Part shown: one piece after another, positions 10,974 to 22,331 of the stretch | Layout of the letters: each line of letters opens with the position of its first letter | How positions within the stretch are numbered: position 1 is the stretch's first letter | Source of the DNA: Climacium dendroides | Lineage: Eukaryota; Streptophyta; Bryopsida; Hypnales; Climaciaceae | Reading direction: 5' to 3' | Assembly (NCBI GenBank): GCA_950106755.1 | Contig: OX467085.1 | Span: 3,658,001-3,722,000, forward strand | Length of the DNA stretch: 64,000 nt | The notes under the pieces: generated by a model | Told to the model about the DNA's origin: nothing | Seen by the model: only the letters and a program-made list of their open reading frames with translations | Databases searched by the model: none | Program-made: the position numbers and the translations under genes

Positions 10974-12650
10974 ATGCCGCGGCTGAACCGGAAGAGAGGT
11001 TCTAACACCCCGCCCCCGAGTGAAGTAAAGCTTAGAAAAGTGGTTCCGGTCATGCCGACCAAGGAACCGGAACAGGGAGAGCTCAGAGAGGATTTATCGT
11101 TGATGGGTTGTCAGGGGTTAGCTTTGAAACCTTGGGGTTTCAAAGATGAGAGGATGGTTAGAGAAATCTTGAGTGGCGTATCAAATCAGTTCGATAACAC
11201 CCTGAGAGGGAATCCGGTCCAATGGACCGAGGCTTTGTGGCGGGACGTATACGGATTCCAGCCAGGAGGACTCGGGCTTGCCAGCCGGAAGGATGATTTC
11301 GTCCAGGGCAAGTTCGGAAGCGTAGTAAACCCGAAGGACGGCTACGCGGTAGAAGACTGCCTCGATGACCGGGAGCGACGCCTGCTCCAGTTCCTGGTTC
11401 TGGTTCTGCATCCGGAAAAGCCCACCAGGGTGACTATCACCTTGGCTAACACGATTTTCGGAGCGCTGAGTGGAACCCGAAAAGTAGACTGGGGCCGGAT
11501 CTTCTTTGATCTGGTGTCCCAGCTTACTACAAGAGTGGGGAGAAGTAGGGCTACCCCATTGTGCCCTTATGTATACCACCTCTACTAGCAACATGAACTG
11601 TTGACGGAAGTGGAGTTGAAGGTGTGGAAGGCCCAGGAGCGGACTATGAAGTACAGAGAATCTGAGTCCGACCAAGAAGCGGATTCCGGAAACGAAACCG
11701 AGGAGGAGGAAGAAGAAGAAGAGGAAGAGGAGGAACCGTATGTTCCCGCCAAGAGGCAGAAGACCACGCCTACTCGGAATCGAGGAACGCCCCTAGGACA
11801 TTCGAGGCCGCGTAGAGGTGAGACTCCAACCGGACCGGATGTGGCATCCAAATCGGGAACCGCAGATCCGTTCGACGAGTTGGTTGGGATCCTCTGCGGA
11901 ATCCGGGCGGATTGGGAAATTAAGAAGCAGATGCTCGGGGAGATCGCGGAATTAATCGGAGCGGAACCGGACAGTCAGTTGCCGCGGAAGGTAGCTGAGA
12001 GTGTTATCAATCCGGAAGAGCTCTGGAAGATGAAGGAGGACAGCAAGCGGCAGCACGATGAGGTGGACACCCTCAAGGCCGAACTTTTCGCGTTGCTCGA
12101 GAACGCCACCGCGACAAAGGAGCTGGCGGAGGAAATGAAGAAGTTGGCCGTAGAAGTGAAGGACGTGCTTGGAGGACTCGGAGCCGCGGTCACCAAGGCG
12201 CGCCTGTTCGAAGAGGAGGTGCACAAGGACAAAAAGATATCCGGAACCAGGGTCGTGCACATCCTCACCAATTTTGAGGAGCAGATGGAGAAGCTCCTAT
12301 CCAAGGCACGGGAGTCAACGGACCGGATCGTGGAGAGCAGCCAGAAGTTGACAGAAGTTCCGGTCCGGCTCTCTAAAATTTTTCTTCCGGACTTGTTTCT
12401 GGAAGACGTAGCTCAGGAACCAGGAAAGGACAAGACGCCCCAGTCAAGTAGGGCGAAGAAGGAGACGCCCTCGACCGAACATCAGCCGATAAATTTAGAC
12501 TCCCCGGAAACTGAGGAAGATCACCCGGCTCTACCTACGGATGGGGAACGGAACCGGAATCTAAATGAGGTCTTCGAGCAGTTGGAGAGACCTGATGAGA
12601 GCCCCACCATCGGATCCCGAGTGTATGAGACGGAACAGGAAGGATTGTAA
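10974..12650 (+). pseudogene. LTR-encoded protein of unknown function, one stop codon
   Basis: About 558 codons with a single in-frame TAG at 11586-11588, at a position where CAG is likely, so nearly intact. The N-terminal 200 residues hold a conserved block shared with the LTR gene at 56401-58350: PWGFKDE, TLRGNPVQWTEALWRDVYGF, GLASR, NPKDG, PEKPTRVTITLANTIFGA. The middle has a poly-Glu run (from about 11701), then a predicted coiled-coil region (about 12000-12400) and a charged tail. I do not recognise a named domain. The layout (folded N-terminal block, coiled coil, basic and acidic tail) could suit a gag-like or nucleic-acid-associated protein, but that is only a suggestion. Confidence 0.75.
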
Positions 12651-13372
12651 AAATAGGGCTTATAGATAGGAACTGGAATAGAATCCGGTTAGGATAAGGT
12701 AGGACCGGATTGTCAGCGCCTTTAGAGGCGGAAATCATGTATTCACTTTTTGCTTTTTGTATATAAAACAACCTCTGAGCTGGAGACGAGGGAGAGAGTT
12801 CTTTTGGCATTTCCTTGTGTACTTTCCTTTAAACTAACTTTTGTGTATTTTTCCCGAGTATTGGCAAGAGAGCATGGAGTCAGAATAGGAAGGTGAGTAT
12901 GGAGGTGTTGGTAGAGTTTCTCCCTTTGATGTATGTTTCCGGTTCTAGGTACATGTGAGTAGGTTATGAAGAGTTAGGAGTGGATTCTAGTGCCTCAGCA
13001 GCTACAGAAGTTTAGCATTCCGGGTAAGAGATCCGTTGATCAGACTAGGCGGATAGGGAGGGATTCCTTAGCTGCGCTAGAACTCCTGGGTGGGAAATCC
13101 GGTCGAGTATCCTGACTCCTGTGAGGTCTTGTCACCGTTGTGGGTGAACGGAAGAACTTTCGTGGGTGTTGGAACGGACAGATTCACTTGTAGCCACCGA
13201 ACTTCGTACGGAACGGATCAATGTCAAGGTCGTTGTAGTATGAGAGGATCGTACGGGGGGTCTTTGTGTGACCTGTGATTCGGATTGCTATCCGGATTAC
13301 TGTGAAAGATCAAACCGGATCCGTGTTAGTTAGGGGATCAGTGGATAGGAAAGTGGGTCTTCAGCCACTATA
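12651..13372 (+). other. 3' half of solo LTR, non-coding
   Basis: No supported gene. Contains the TATA-like ATATAAAA near 12761 and CCGGAT-rich sequence typical of this LTR family. From about 13375 to 13793 the LTR continues with a stretch (13420-13460) that matches the reverse strand of 55470-55540 in the other solo LTR, which supports a shared family. Confidence 0.6.
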
Positions 13373-13798
13373 ATTCACGGGAGAAGTGGTGGGCCTACCA
13401 CTTTCAAAAGCAAGCGGCGAACCCTCTGATGGTAAAACAGAGGTAAAACTAAACCGAGTACGAAAGGGTGGACCGGATCGAATCCGCCTAGGAGGGTACA
13501 TAAGACCGGAAGTTGCAGGGTCCAGAATTGAGAAGTCAGTCCAGAAACCGGGGAACTAGTAAAACCGGAAGTAGGATACAGTCCGGTCGTAGTCTTCCGG
13601 TTGTTGTTTGACATTCCGGTCGTTAGAGGTAGAACCGGAAAAGTAGAATTAAAGGGTTTAATTGGATTTATCTCCTTGTTAGAGTTAGCTACTTCACAGG
13701 ATCTCGTGGGTTCGATCTTTAGGGTCATTTTGTTATGCTCTAGAGTGATTTTTGTGAGTATAATAGGGAAATTGCTTACTGTGTGCTGCGACAACAAG

Positions 13799-14136
13799 TA
13801 AGTCAGTTCTCCAATCCGGGTTGGGACCTGAGAAAGTCGTCTGACCGGAATCACTCTGGATTGATCCGCCATTCTCAAGACTTGGTTGGTTTGCTCAAAC
13901 GTGGTGAATCCCAAGTCGAATGCCGTATCCTCCAGCATCTAATTTACTTCTGATCCTCCATCTACAAGTACCTTAGGGATGGTACAACCTTCCACTTCTA
14001 CCACGACCTCTAGTGGACTGTAATCTTCTACATTGGCGAAGTTGACAGCAACTGCCGGAAGTCTAAATTTCCTCTTCCTTCTCTTCAGCCATGCATCTCT
14101 GATTAGCTTTTGGTAGTTGGCGTTGTCATCAAGCAA
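13799..14136 (-). pseudogene. Gypsy protease, N-terminal half
   Basis: Reverse-strand frame with the region before the protease (NANYQKLIRDAW), the protease active-site area as KVLVDGGSEVN near 13940-13975, and MADQSRVIPVRRL. A TAG at 13936-13938 interrupts it. It breaks at 13798 where the solo LTR is inserted and resumes at 10367. DGGS is shared with the forward copy, so it is a feature of the family rather than decay of one copy. Confidence 0.8.
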
Positions 14137-14149
14137 TTGGCCAATGGTG

Positions 14150-15090
14150 ACATTGGCTTTCTACTCCCTAATGTCTTGTAAGATGTTGTACTGACTACAC
14201 ACCCTTTCTGGTTGAATGAAAACTGGGGTGTCATCAAATCTAACTCGTTTCGGTGAGCTAGATGGACCAGAAACTGGAACTTCCCTTTTCTTGTGGTATA
14301 GGATTGGGTTGCTCCAGGTCCTGTCTAACCTGCTTGTTGATGTCCTCAAGAACCTCTATAGGCTCTACCCCATTTTCTACGTTTGCTAAGGGTGGTCCTA
14401 AGTTGGATTCATCCGAGTGATGAGAATCACTTGAATCCGGTTCCCGACTCCTAACTATTCTATTTTTCCTACCATATCTTTTCCTATGCCTTTCTATTCT
14501 ATTTTTCTCGGTGGAGCTACGGGTACTTACTCTATAGACTAATGAATCTACTGCTACTGGTAACTCCACCCTACTATGTCATTTATCCGGATTCTCAATT
14601 CCGGTCTTCGAACCATAGTTTAGTGCCGTCTGCTCCCGTGGTGGAACCTCTACTTGTTTGTAGATCACACGATTCTGGGCAGGTTTTGGACACTGAGAAG
14701 AATTGTGACCGTATTCCTGACAATTCTGGCAAGGAAGAACTAAGGGTGCACCCTGACCGGGTCTATATTGACAGACATTGGCATAGTGATCCCCTCCTCC
14801 ACAAATAAAACAAAACCCATAAGGTCTGGGTGGGATGATAGCAACTTGGTTACCTGCCACTAGAGTTGACCTCGCTACAAAGTTGTTTTTCATGATTTGT
14901 TGTGGTGGTCGTCCCCTCACATAGGTCGGCTGAATCTGGTAGACCAGATTCATCTCCATATCATCTTCTTCTTCTGGATTGGTGTAGTAGACCTCGTCTT
15001 CTTGATTCACGTAGTTGACTCACCTGACGAAAGGCCGGTTACACTCACTTAGGTAGTGTCCCATTTCTCCACACCTCGGACACCAAATGT
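14150..15090 (-). pseudogene. Gypsy nucleocapsid region with three zinc knuckles
   Basis: Three CCHC-like motifs are visible on the reverse strand: CPRCGEMGHYLSEC (about 15045-15087), CFICGGGDHYANVC (about 14770-14812) and CQNCQEYGHNSSQC (about 14690-14730). A TGA near 15021 separates the first from the rest. Downstream pieces to 14161 are the charged linker before the protease (LKRRKRK, VRFDDTP). CCHC knuckles bind the genomic RNA in retroelement Gag. Confidence 0.8.
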
Positions 15091-15094
15091 TTGT

Positions 15095-16213
15095 TCAGTT
15101 TGTTGGTACGGTCCGCCTGGGATTTTGGTTCTCCGTCAAGTTCACCTTGATTGCCTCCAAAGTTGCTGCAACCTTCTTCATGAACTCCTTTGACTCGTCC
15201 TTCTCGATCTTGACTTGACCAAGAGCCTTAGCCTTTTCCGCCTTTTCTTGCTTGTACGTAGAATAATGATATCGATGTCTAGATTTGGATCCAGATTCTT
15301 CTTCCGGTTCCGGTCCAGAATCTTCTGATGAAGAATCCGAACTTTCACTCGACTCTGATTCAGAACTGCTGGAGTACTTCCTTCTTCTGCTTTCCTTCCG
15401 AGAGTGCCTCTTCCCCTTCCGGTCACTTCTCTTCAAGGCATTCCGGATGGAATGAGATGCATTCTCATAGTTGTGGGCTGCTTCCATGGCCTCCCGTAAT
15501 GTAGCTGGGTGTTGTTGCCGGATGTGAAATCCCATTTCGTCTGGAAATCCTGCAACATACCACTCAACTTGGACGTTTGGGTTTACCTCCATATCTAACT
15601 TTTGAATAAGAGCCTTTACCCGTTGTCCATACCTTATTACTAATTCTGAAGGTTTCATGGTCATGACACTAAGCCGTCCTAACGCTCTGGCTTCTCCACT
15701 GGATTCTCTAAATGTCTTGACGAACAAGTCTGTGAGCCGGTCCCAGTTATTCCGGGTTGCGTTCGGAACATCTTGGTACCATTTCAACACCTCGTCCTTC
15801 AGCAATCCTTGGAATATCCACTGTTTGGCTTCAAATTATTCTTGGTTGGCCAAAACAAGGGAATTAAACTCACACAGCCAATCATCTACATCTTGACTGC
15901 CGTCTCCTTTGAAACTACTATACTTTAGGCGAGTGGATCCTACCATAGTGTCACTTTCCGGTTCCGAGTGGACTGATTCTACCTCCCTCTCAGACTCGAC
16001 CAGAATCTCCTGAATTTGAACTGTGATCGGCTCAGGTTCAGGAACTTCAACAATTATTTCTAACGCTTCAACTTCTACTGGTACGGTGTCCCCAGATACA
16101 GGGTGTAATCTTGGATTCACGTTTACGCTAGGTACTTCATGAACAAGAACATCTCCACGAATATTCCGAGCAGATCTTGTAGACAAAGTTCCTTCCTTTC
16201 CCGTTCTATTCAT
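15095..16213 (-). pseudogene. Gypsy Gag (capsid region), one stop codon
   Basis: The reverse-strand start MNRTGKEG at 16213 is followed by an acidic N-terminus and KYSSFKGDGSQDVDDWLCEF (near 15860-15920), then a stop at 15836-15838 in place of a likely Gln. The retrotransposon Gag core continues with LKDEVLKWYQDVPN, FRESSGEARALGRL and WYVAGFPDEM. A Ser/Arg-rich segment and a Lys-rich end follow. The order fits Athila/Tat Gag, which packages element RNA in cytoplasmic particles. The start is the only ATG before the conserved block and lies 144 bases downstream of the primer-binding site. Confidence 0.82.
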
Positions 16214-16356
16214 GGATAAGTGCTATGTTCTCTGTTCAGCAATTCTAAGATATCTTATGAACAGATTAGCAAACTAAGAAACTACACTCTTACAGAAGTT
16301 TTAACTTTTTGTGATCGTCTCTCCTAGAGACCGGATCACTAATTCTAAATATTTTC

Positions 16357-16376
16357 GATCCCCGGCAGCGACGCCA
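16357..16376 (-). other. Primer-binding site, tRNA-Asp type
   Basis: The reverse strand reads TGGCGTCGCTGCCGGGGATC, eight bases after the LTR end GCTACGACA. It matches the complement of the plant tRNA-Asp 3' end at 18 of 20 positions as I recall that tRNA. Athila/Tat elements often use this primer. Confidence 0.7.
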
Positions 16377-16384
16377 CTTTTCCG

Positions 16385-16882
16385 TGTCGTAGCACAGGAA
16401 AGCAAAAATCCTTTTCTAAGGCTCAATATTTCTTAAAAGAGGCCCTAAAGTGACTCGAGTATCGTTCCCACAAAGATCGAATTCCTAGGTTCACAATTAC
16501 CGGAAAATGGTAGAGTGATGGTCACGAAACACAAAAACCCAAACAAAACAATAGACCGGAACTTCCACTTGGTCTCCTTTTTCCTTAGACAAACACGACC
16601 GGACCCCTGTGGTCCAACAATTACTAATACATGCTAGACCGGATCTTCTCGATCTAACAACACTGACCAGATTTAATCCGGTTTAACTTACACTTGTTTA
16701 TCACACAGACTCTCTAACTGGTTAGTTTACTACCCCACAGCTTTACACTACCCTGTAACTCTCCCAACACTTCTATTCACATATCTTTAGTAGTTACCTG
16801 TATTTACGTTTTACAGACCGTAACCGGGATCTGCGTTTCCACAGATCTAACCTTAACCTCTAGTATTCACATCCGGTCCAGA
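16385..16882 (-). repeat. 3' part of the reverse gypsy's 5' LTR
   Basis: On the forward strand it begins TGTCGTAGCACAGG, like the ends of the solo LTRs (TGTCGCAGCACA at 13793 and TGTCGTACGCGC at 55222). It contains GTATCGTTCCCACA, similar to TTATCGTTCC in the LTR at 55222. It stops at the CACTA left end. The LTR resumes at 36459 but about 1.6 kb further along by comparison with 55222-58781, so DNA next to the CACTA has been lost. Confidence 0.7.
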
Positions 16883-17530
16883 CACTACAACAATGGCAGT
16901 GTTTTATGACTGCAAAATTATCACTGAGGACGACTGGCGACTGCTTCCAGTCATATTCTTCGAGGCCAAAACCTTCTGTAGAATTATGACTGCAAAATGT
17001 GACTGCCAGTCATATATTCACTATGTACTTTATATATGTATACTATACGCCCGTGGGGAACACCAAAGTATTTCATAGGGAACAAGTGGGAACATTTTTA
17101 GAGAACGTATAGTCATATTACCAGTCATATTTTGCCTTCAGTCATATTTTGCAGTCATATTTCCTTGAATTTTTTTTTTTTTTTCGGGTAGCATGATGAA
17201 AATTTGGGCAGTTCTAGTGGTAGGTGAGTGTCTAGTCGCAATTTTGCTTCAGTCGTATTTTCCAGTCATATTTTTCTATCAGTCATATTTTTCAGTCATA
17301 TTTGTAAGGCAGTCATATTTTTCTGTCAGTCATATTTTTCAGTCATATTTTTCTGCCAGTCATATTTTGTAGTCATATTTTTTGTCAGTCATGTTTTTTT
17401 GCCAGTCATACTTTGCAGTCATATTTTTTTGTTAGCCATATTTTCCAGTCATATTTTGCAGGTAGTCGTATTTTGTAGTCATATTTTTTTTTAGTAATAT
17501 TTTTCTGTCAAACATACTTTGCAATCCTAA
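16883..17530. repeat. CACTA left end and AGTCATATTT array
   Basis: The terminal inverted repeat is followed, from about 17100, by more than 20 copies of AGTCATATTTT-like units, often in pairs CAGTCATATTTTTC. This is the usual place for CACTA transposase binding sites. Open frames here are repeats of the same word. Confidence 0.85.
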
Positions 17531-18044
17531 TCTTCTGAATTGTTTTAAGTAGTTAGTGACCTTTTTTTTTACAATTTGGGAAGTTGTAGTGGTAGGTCAG
17601 TGCTTAGTCATAGCTTTGCTTGTCATATTCTCATTATTTTGCAGTCATATTTATTTGATAGTCAGATTATGTACTCTTGTTTTTATATTATTATTCCTTT
17701 TTCTTCTGGTGTAGTTAAAGAAAAAGTTATGCAATCTAATTTTTTGGTGTTGTATGTAGGCTATACGGTCATTCTTCGGGGCGTATGCATGACTTCACTA
17801 AATGCCTTTTCGAAAAAGGTTATGTGTTACTAAATCCTCTTCCTATTATTAAAGAAACATCAAAAAATTTGACGTAGCACATAATTATATTTTCATAAAT
17901 GGATTTCAATTTTCCATATGGTTCATCACGGAAGTACAAACACATAAAGTAGTTCAAAATACTCACTTTCGAATACGAAATAGAACTGTATGTATTATAC
18001 TTCTGGGCTTAGTCTGCAACTCAATCGCAATTTCCATCACAATA
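17531..18044. other. 3' flank of Tnp2 gene
   Basis: AT-rich, no gene seen. It is the downstream side of the reverse-strand Tnp2 gene and probably holds its 3' untranslated region. Confidence 0.5.
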
Positions 18045-21000
18045 CTATAGGTCATCTACATGTACATCGTCTTGTTGTAGACGTTGCAATGCAATTGCAA
18101 CCACATCTGCTTCTACTTCCACTGCATCACTTAAGATGGGTGTCTTCGGTATGAGGTCTTCATACAAGTCTGTGGCTTCAAGTCCATGAAACTCTGTTGT
18201 CTTCCCCAAAGATATGCACTCTACTTCAATTGTTGCTTCATGCTTAGAGAATGACCGGACACCTCTGGGTTCCCTACGGAGTACAACTTCCCATCCATCT
18301 CTGGCCTTGTCTAATGCAAAAAATACTTGTTCAATGTGGAGAGGGAAGGCAAATGACTGCGCTGAGTATGGAATCAATCTATCAAAGTTCACACTAGTGA
18401 ACCCATACTCATCACGCTTCATGGTGGCCCCATCACCTTTGGTATTTGCTACCACCCAATTGCAATAAAGTACCACTACGTCAAACTGCCCATAATCTAC
18501 AGATAGAATTTCCTCCACCCACCCCACGTACTCTAGCTCTGAGTCCTTCATGTTCCTATCTTTTATGCTTATTTGGCAAAGTTGTCGAAAGGTTGCCGCT
18601 ATTCCAGAGTCCATTGTTGTCAATTGCTTTTCAACACTTCGAACACGAATGTGGTTTCCAAATGCATACATGGAACGGTATGACTTCGCTCGATCTGATG
18701 GAGGTAACATTAGTGTCCTCACTTCTTCGTCCACTACTTTTGTACCTTCTTCTATAGCTTGTAGCACGGCCTTGGGAAACCAAATGTGGAACTTTTCGTC
18801 GCACATTTCAGTCAGGTACTTCACTCGTCTTTGATGTTTTTTACGCCTATATTGCTGTCGCTCTCTTTCGCGATAGCACATGTCATCCTCATGCCTCCTA
18901 CATCATTCAATAATTAAACATATGAGTTCATATTCATATACAAAACCTATACTATGTAAAGTTAAAGAAACACTTACAATACTTGTTGCAGTCATAAATG
19001 CAATTACATCACTAGGTCAAGTCACAAATGCAATCACATCACTCATTGTTGTCCAGAATACAATTACAGTAATGGTGAATACCATAAATGTTACGTCATC
19101 ACTAGGTATAGTCAGAATTGCATACACAAGTATTTGAATTGCATGCATTCGATTTTTCATGTCTTCATGTAGTACAAGAATTATTTCTTCCACAAGACCT
19201 TACCTCCTCCACTCCTCCAACGGTGCCGCATTGTTCAGTATGAACTCGTGAATCCATTGCCGTAGTTCACTTGATAGGTGTCGTGTTCGTCCGCTACCTT
19301 CTAAGATTTCATCATACATTGACGGATCTTTTTTGTCATCCCACACTCTTCGGGCGGTCACAGTATACTCTTGCATGTATTCAGTACAAAAACCCAATGC
19401 TTCCACCACAGCGTAGCCTTCAGCCATGCTACCCTCTGGTCGAGCCCGATTTCGGACATATCCTTTTAATGTCTTCAAATACCTTTCAATGGGATACATC
19501 CAACGTATATGAATGGGACCACAAATTTCTACCTCTTCTACAAGGTGAACCACTAAGTGGCTCATGATGTCAAAAAAAGATGGTGGAAACTCTTTCTCTA
19601 GCATGCATAATGCTATCACCATATCTGACCTCAACTCTTCAAGACCACTAGTATCAATGGTCTTGGCACATATCCTCCTGAATACACGGCTCAACATAAT
19701 TATAGCCGTGCGGACCTCCTTTGTTAGCACTGAATGCACATACAGTGGTAGTACTTGCTGCATGAGGACATGGTAGTCATGAGATTTCAAGTTCTTTATG
19801 GTCCCATTCATGTGCACACGCTTTTTCAGTTGGCCCACGTATTGGGTGGGTGTTCGCAATGAACGGATTCCATCTACAAAGACTTGACATTCCTGTTTCG
19901 TGAATGTGTAAGATGAACGAGGTAATATGACGCTCCCCGGTTTCTTTCCAGGTATGGGCCACAGATGTTTTTGGACACCTGCCTCTTTCATGTCCAAACG
20001 GACCTCTAACGAGTCTTTCTCTCCATATAAGGTTTTCAACATATTGTCGGTGATGTTCTTCTCACAATGCATGACGTCCAATGTGTGACGAATCAAAAGA
20101 TCCTGCAAAATGACTTCAAAGTGTTACAAATTCCATCCACTACGACTAAATTCAACCATTTTATTCATATGACTACCTCTAGTTATGATACTTTGGTTTC
20201 CAATTGAACAAATGTAATTAGAGTGCTCCACTTCTTTGCAGTTCAACAAACTATCTTCTAACTTACATAAGACATCAAATCCCCCCAAGAACTTACTTTC
20301 CAATACGGCAAGTCATACAGACATGTCCTCCTCTTCACTCCGTGCTTGTGTACTGGATCTGGCAATTCTTCCATTCCATTTTCACGAGACTTTGTCAACC
20401 ATTCCTCCCGCTCTTCTGCATAATGAAGTTGTTCTCGACCCGTCATCCTCCTTGGTGGAGGTCTTACATCCACCTCACCATCAAATCTACCCCTCTGTTG
20501 TCTCCATTGATGAGTCATTGGCAAGTATCGTCTGTGCCCCATATACACGTTTTTCCTCAAGGCTTTAGAACGCCTAGTTACTATATTCGGCCCGCATACA
20601 GGGCATGCCCGGTATCCTTTTGTTACTTGACCGGATATTAATCCATATGCTAGAAAGTCATTCACCGTCCACAATAAAATGCCATGTAACTTGAATGGTT
20701 TCACTTTTGAGATCTTTGAAGATCCGTCCAAGCAATCAACCCCTCTCCATAGTTCTTAAAGTTCTTCAATCAATGGTGCAAGGTAAACATCTATGTTCTT
20801 TTCTGTCACACTCTCTTTCCCTGGGATGATTAATGTGAGCATCATAAAAAAAAATTTGGTCACCAACCAAGGAGGAAGATTGTAGTTCAGCATGATCACA
20901 GGCCAAGTTGAATGGCTAAGGCTTTGGTTCTGAAATGGATTCACACCATCCAATGCAAGACCAAGTCTCACATTGCGCTCGTCTTCGGCAAACCACTGCC

Positions 21001-21850
21001 ACTTGTTGTTCACGTGATCCCAAGCCTTGGAATCCACTACAGATCTCATAACCTTGTCTTTGCTTTTCCCACCTACATTCCACTTCATGAGCTCTACTAA
21101 TTGCGTATTGCTATACATTCTTCTTAATCGAGGAATCAGAGGGAAATGTCTCAATACTTTCACTGGTACTATGTTGGAGTTCTCTACATATCGAGATTTG
21201 TGGCAAATAGGGCACTCTGTTGCATCTTGTAGTTCGTTTCGGAACAAACAACATCCATCTCTATAGGCATGTATGGAATTGTAGGACAATCCCAACTTCA
21301 TCAAAAGACTTTTGGCTTCATAATAAGATTTGGGAAGTGAATTGTCCTTTGGTAATATTGTCTCTGTTAACAACTTCAACAACTCATCAACAAAGCTATT
21401 AGGGACACCATGAGTAGTGCAACTCACTAGCAACATGAGTGTGGCCATCAAACGGTTGGAATTGCTTCCTACATAAAGTGGAGTCTGTGCTTCTCGCAAG
21501 AGGACATTCATGTCTACGCCAGCAACATCCTCCATGTTTTTTGAAGTCCCCTCTGTTTCCATCCGATTATTGTTGGCATCCATTCCGTCATCAATATTGT
21601 TAGTATATGCATCTAGTAAATCATTCATCCCCATACCATCTTCGGTTGCTGAATCTTCAACTGGGTCAGTTATGATATTCTCTGTTCCTTCCCCATTGAC
21701 ATGTATGTTGTCATATTTGTTGAAACACTTTGTCACCATACGAAGCACATCCACTTCTCCTGCATTTGGAGAGGGGTCTCATTGAAAATGCTCTCGTTGA
21801 AAACTTCTTCGTTTACGCAATCGGAGGTCTACGGGAGCATAGTCATCCTG
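18045..21850 (-). pseudogene. CACTA Tnp2-type transposase (two stops seen)
   Basis: Reverse-strand exons: 21847-20756 and 20731-20258 carry the Tnp2 core (LGLALDGVNPF, STWPVIMLNYNLPPW, YRACPVCGPN, FKLHGILLWTVNDF). 20108-19200 carries the core end HTLDVMHCEKNITDNML and a DUF4218 domain (HLVVHLVEEVEICGPIHI, RWMYPIERYLKTLKGYVRN). 18881-18045 carries a DUF4216-like domain (VVLYCNWV, DEYGFTSVNFDRLI). This is the standard order for plant CACTA transposases, which act in the nucleus on the terminal and subterminal repeats. A TGA at 21779-21781 and a TAA at 20756-20758 interrupt it, both plausibly from CGA and CAA. The usual N-terminal TAM domain is not attached here but lies upstream at 23235-23029, next to a SET exon; its donor is in phase with an acceptor at 21848. 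Confidence 0.85.
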
Positions 21851-22331
21851 CATTGGTATATGTGCATCATATGCACATATAAGTTTTCAGTCTAATTCAT
21901 CATTGAATCACGTAAACTCGTGGGATGTGATCATACAAACATGTAGGGCTCCATACTAATGGATATTCATCATCAATATTTCAATGACATCTCCAAAATA
22001 TAATTTTTTAATTGAAAGATATGATTTGCAATTTCACTTTTCATTAATTGATAGCAATTTCAATTTTGTTATTCAACTGTATGCTTGAAATTCAGTGAAA
22101 ATAATTATCATTTTCACATACTATGCCATGAATACAGAAAAACATCCTCATACTATCTTTCCTCGAAATACGTGCCAATGATTAAATTGTCCTGGCTCTA
22201 TACCATAATATTCTACAATTGACAAATGGCCTCAATAATATTTCTAACTACAATATATGATTGACTACTACTTGTGAGTGATCACAATTTCTTGAAAAAA
22301 TTGATTATTCCTAGTCATTTGAACGTACGTT
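21851..22331. other. AT-rich spacer or intron between SET exon and Tnp2 exon
   Basis: No coding sequence. Its left edge on the reverse strand is a good acceptor (ATGCAG then GATGAC at 21847). It could be an intron if the TAM exon joins Tnp2, or an intergenic region if the TAM-SET gene is separate. Confidence 0.45.

Larger units (their letters stand above)
10373..13793 (+). mobile_element. Solo LTR (3.4 kb) carrying its own gene
   Basis: Begins TGTGACAACTC and ends GTGCTGCGACA, with an exact 5-bp target duplication ACAAG at 10368-10372 and 13794-13798. Removing the element plus one ACAAG restores the interrupted gypsy frame exactly (ELTY joined to LLNFVIIRV). The 3' end resembles the LTR end next to the primer-binding site at 16385 (GCTACGACA) and the end of the LTR at 55222. 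I see no internal domain and no second LTR inside, so this is a solo LTR rather than a small element with paired LTRs. It contains a 10974-12650 reading frame. Confidence 0.85.
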
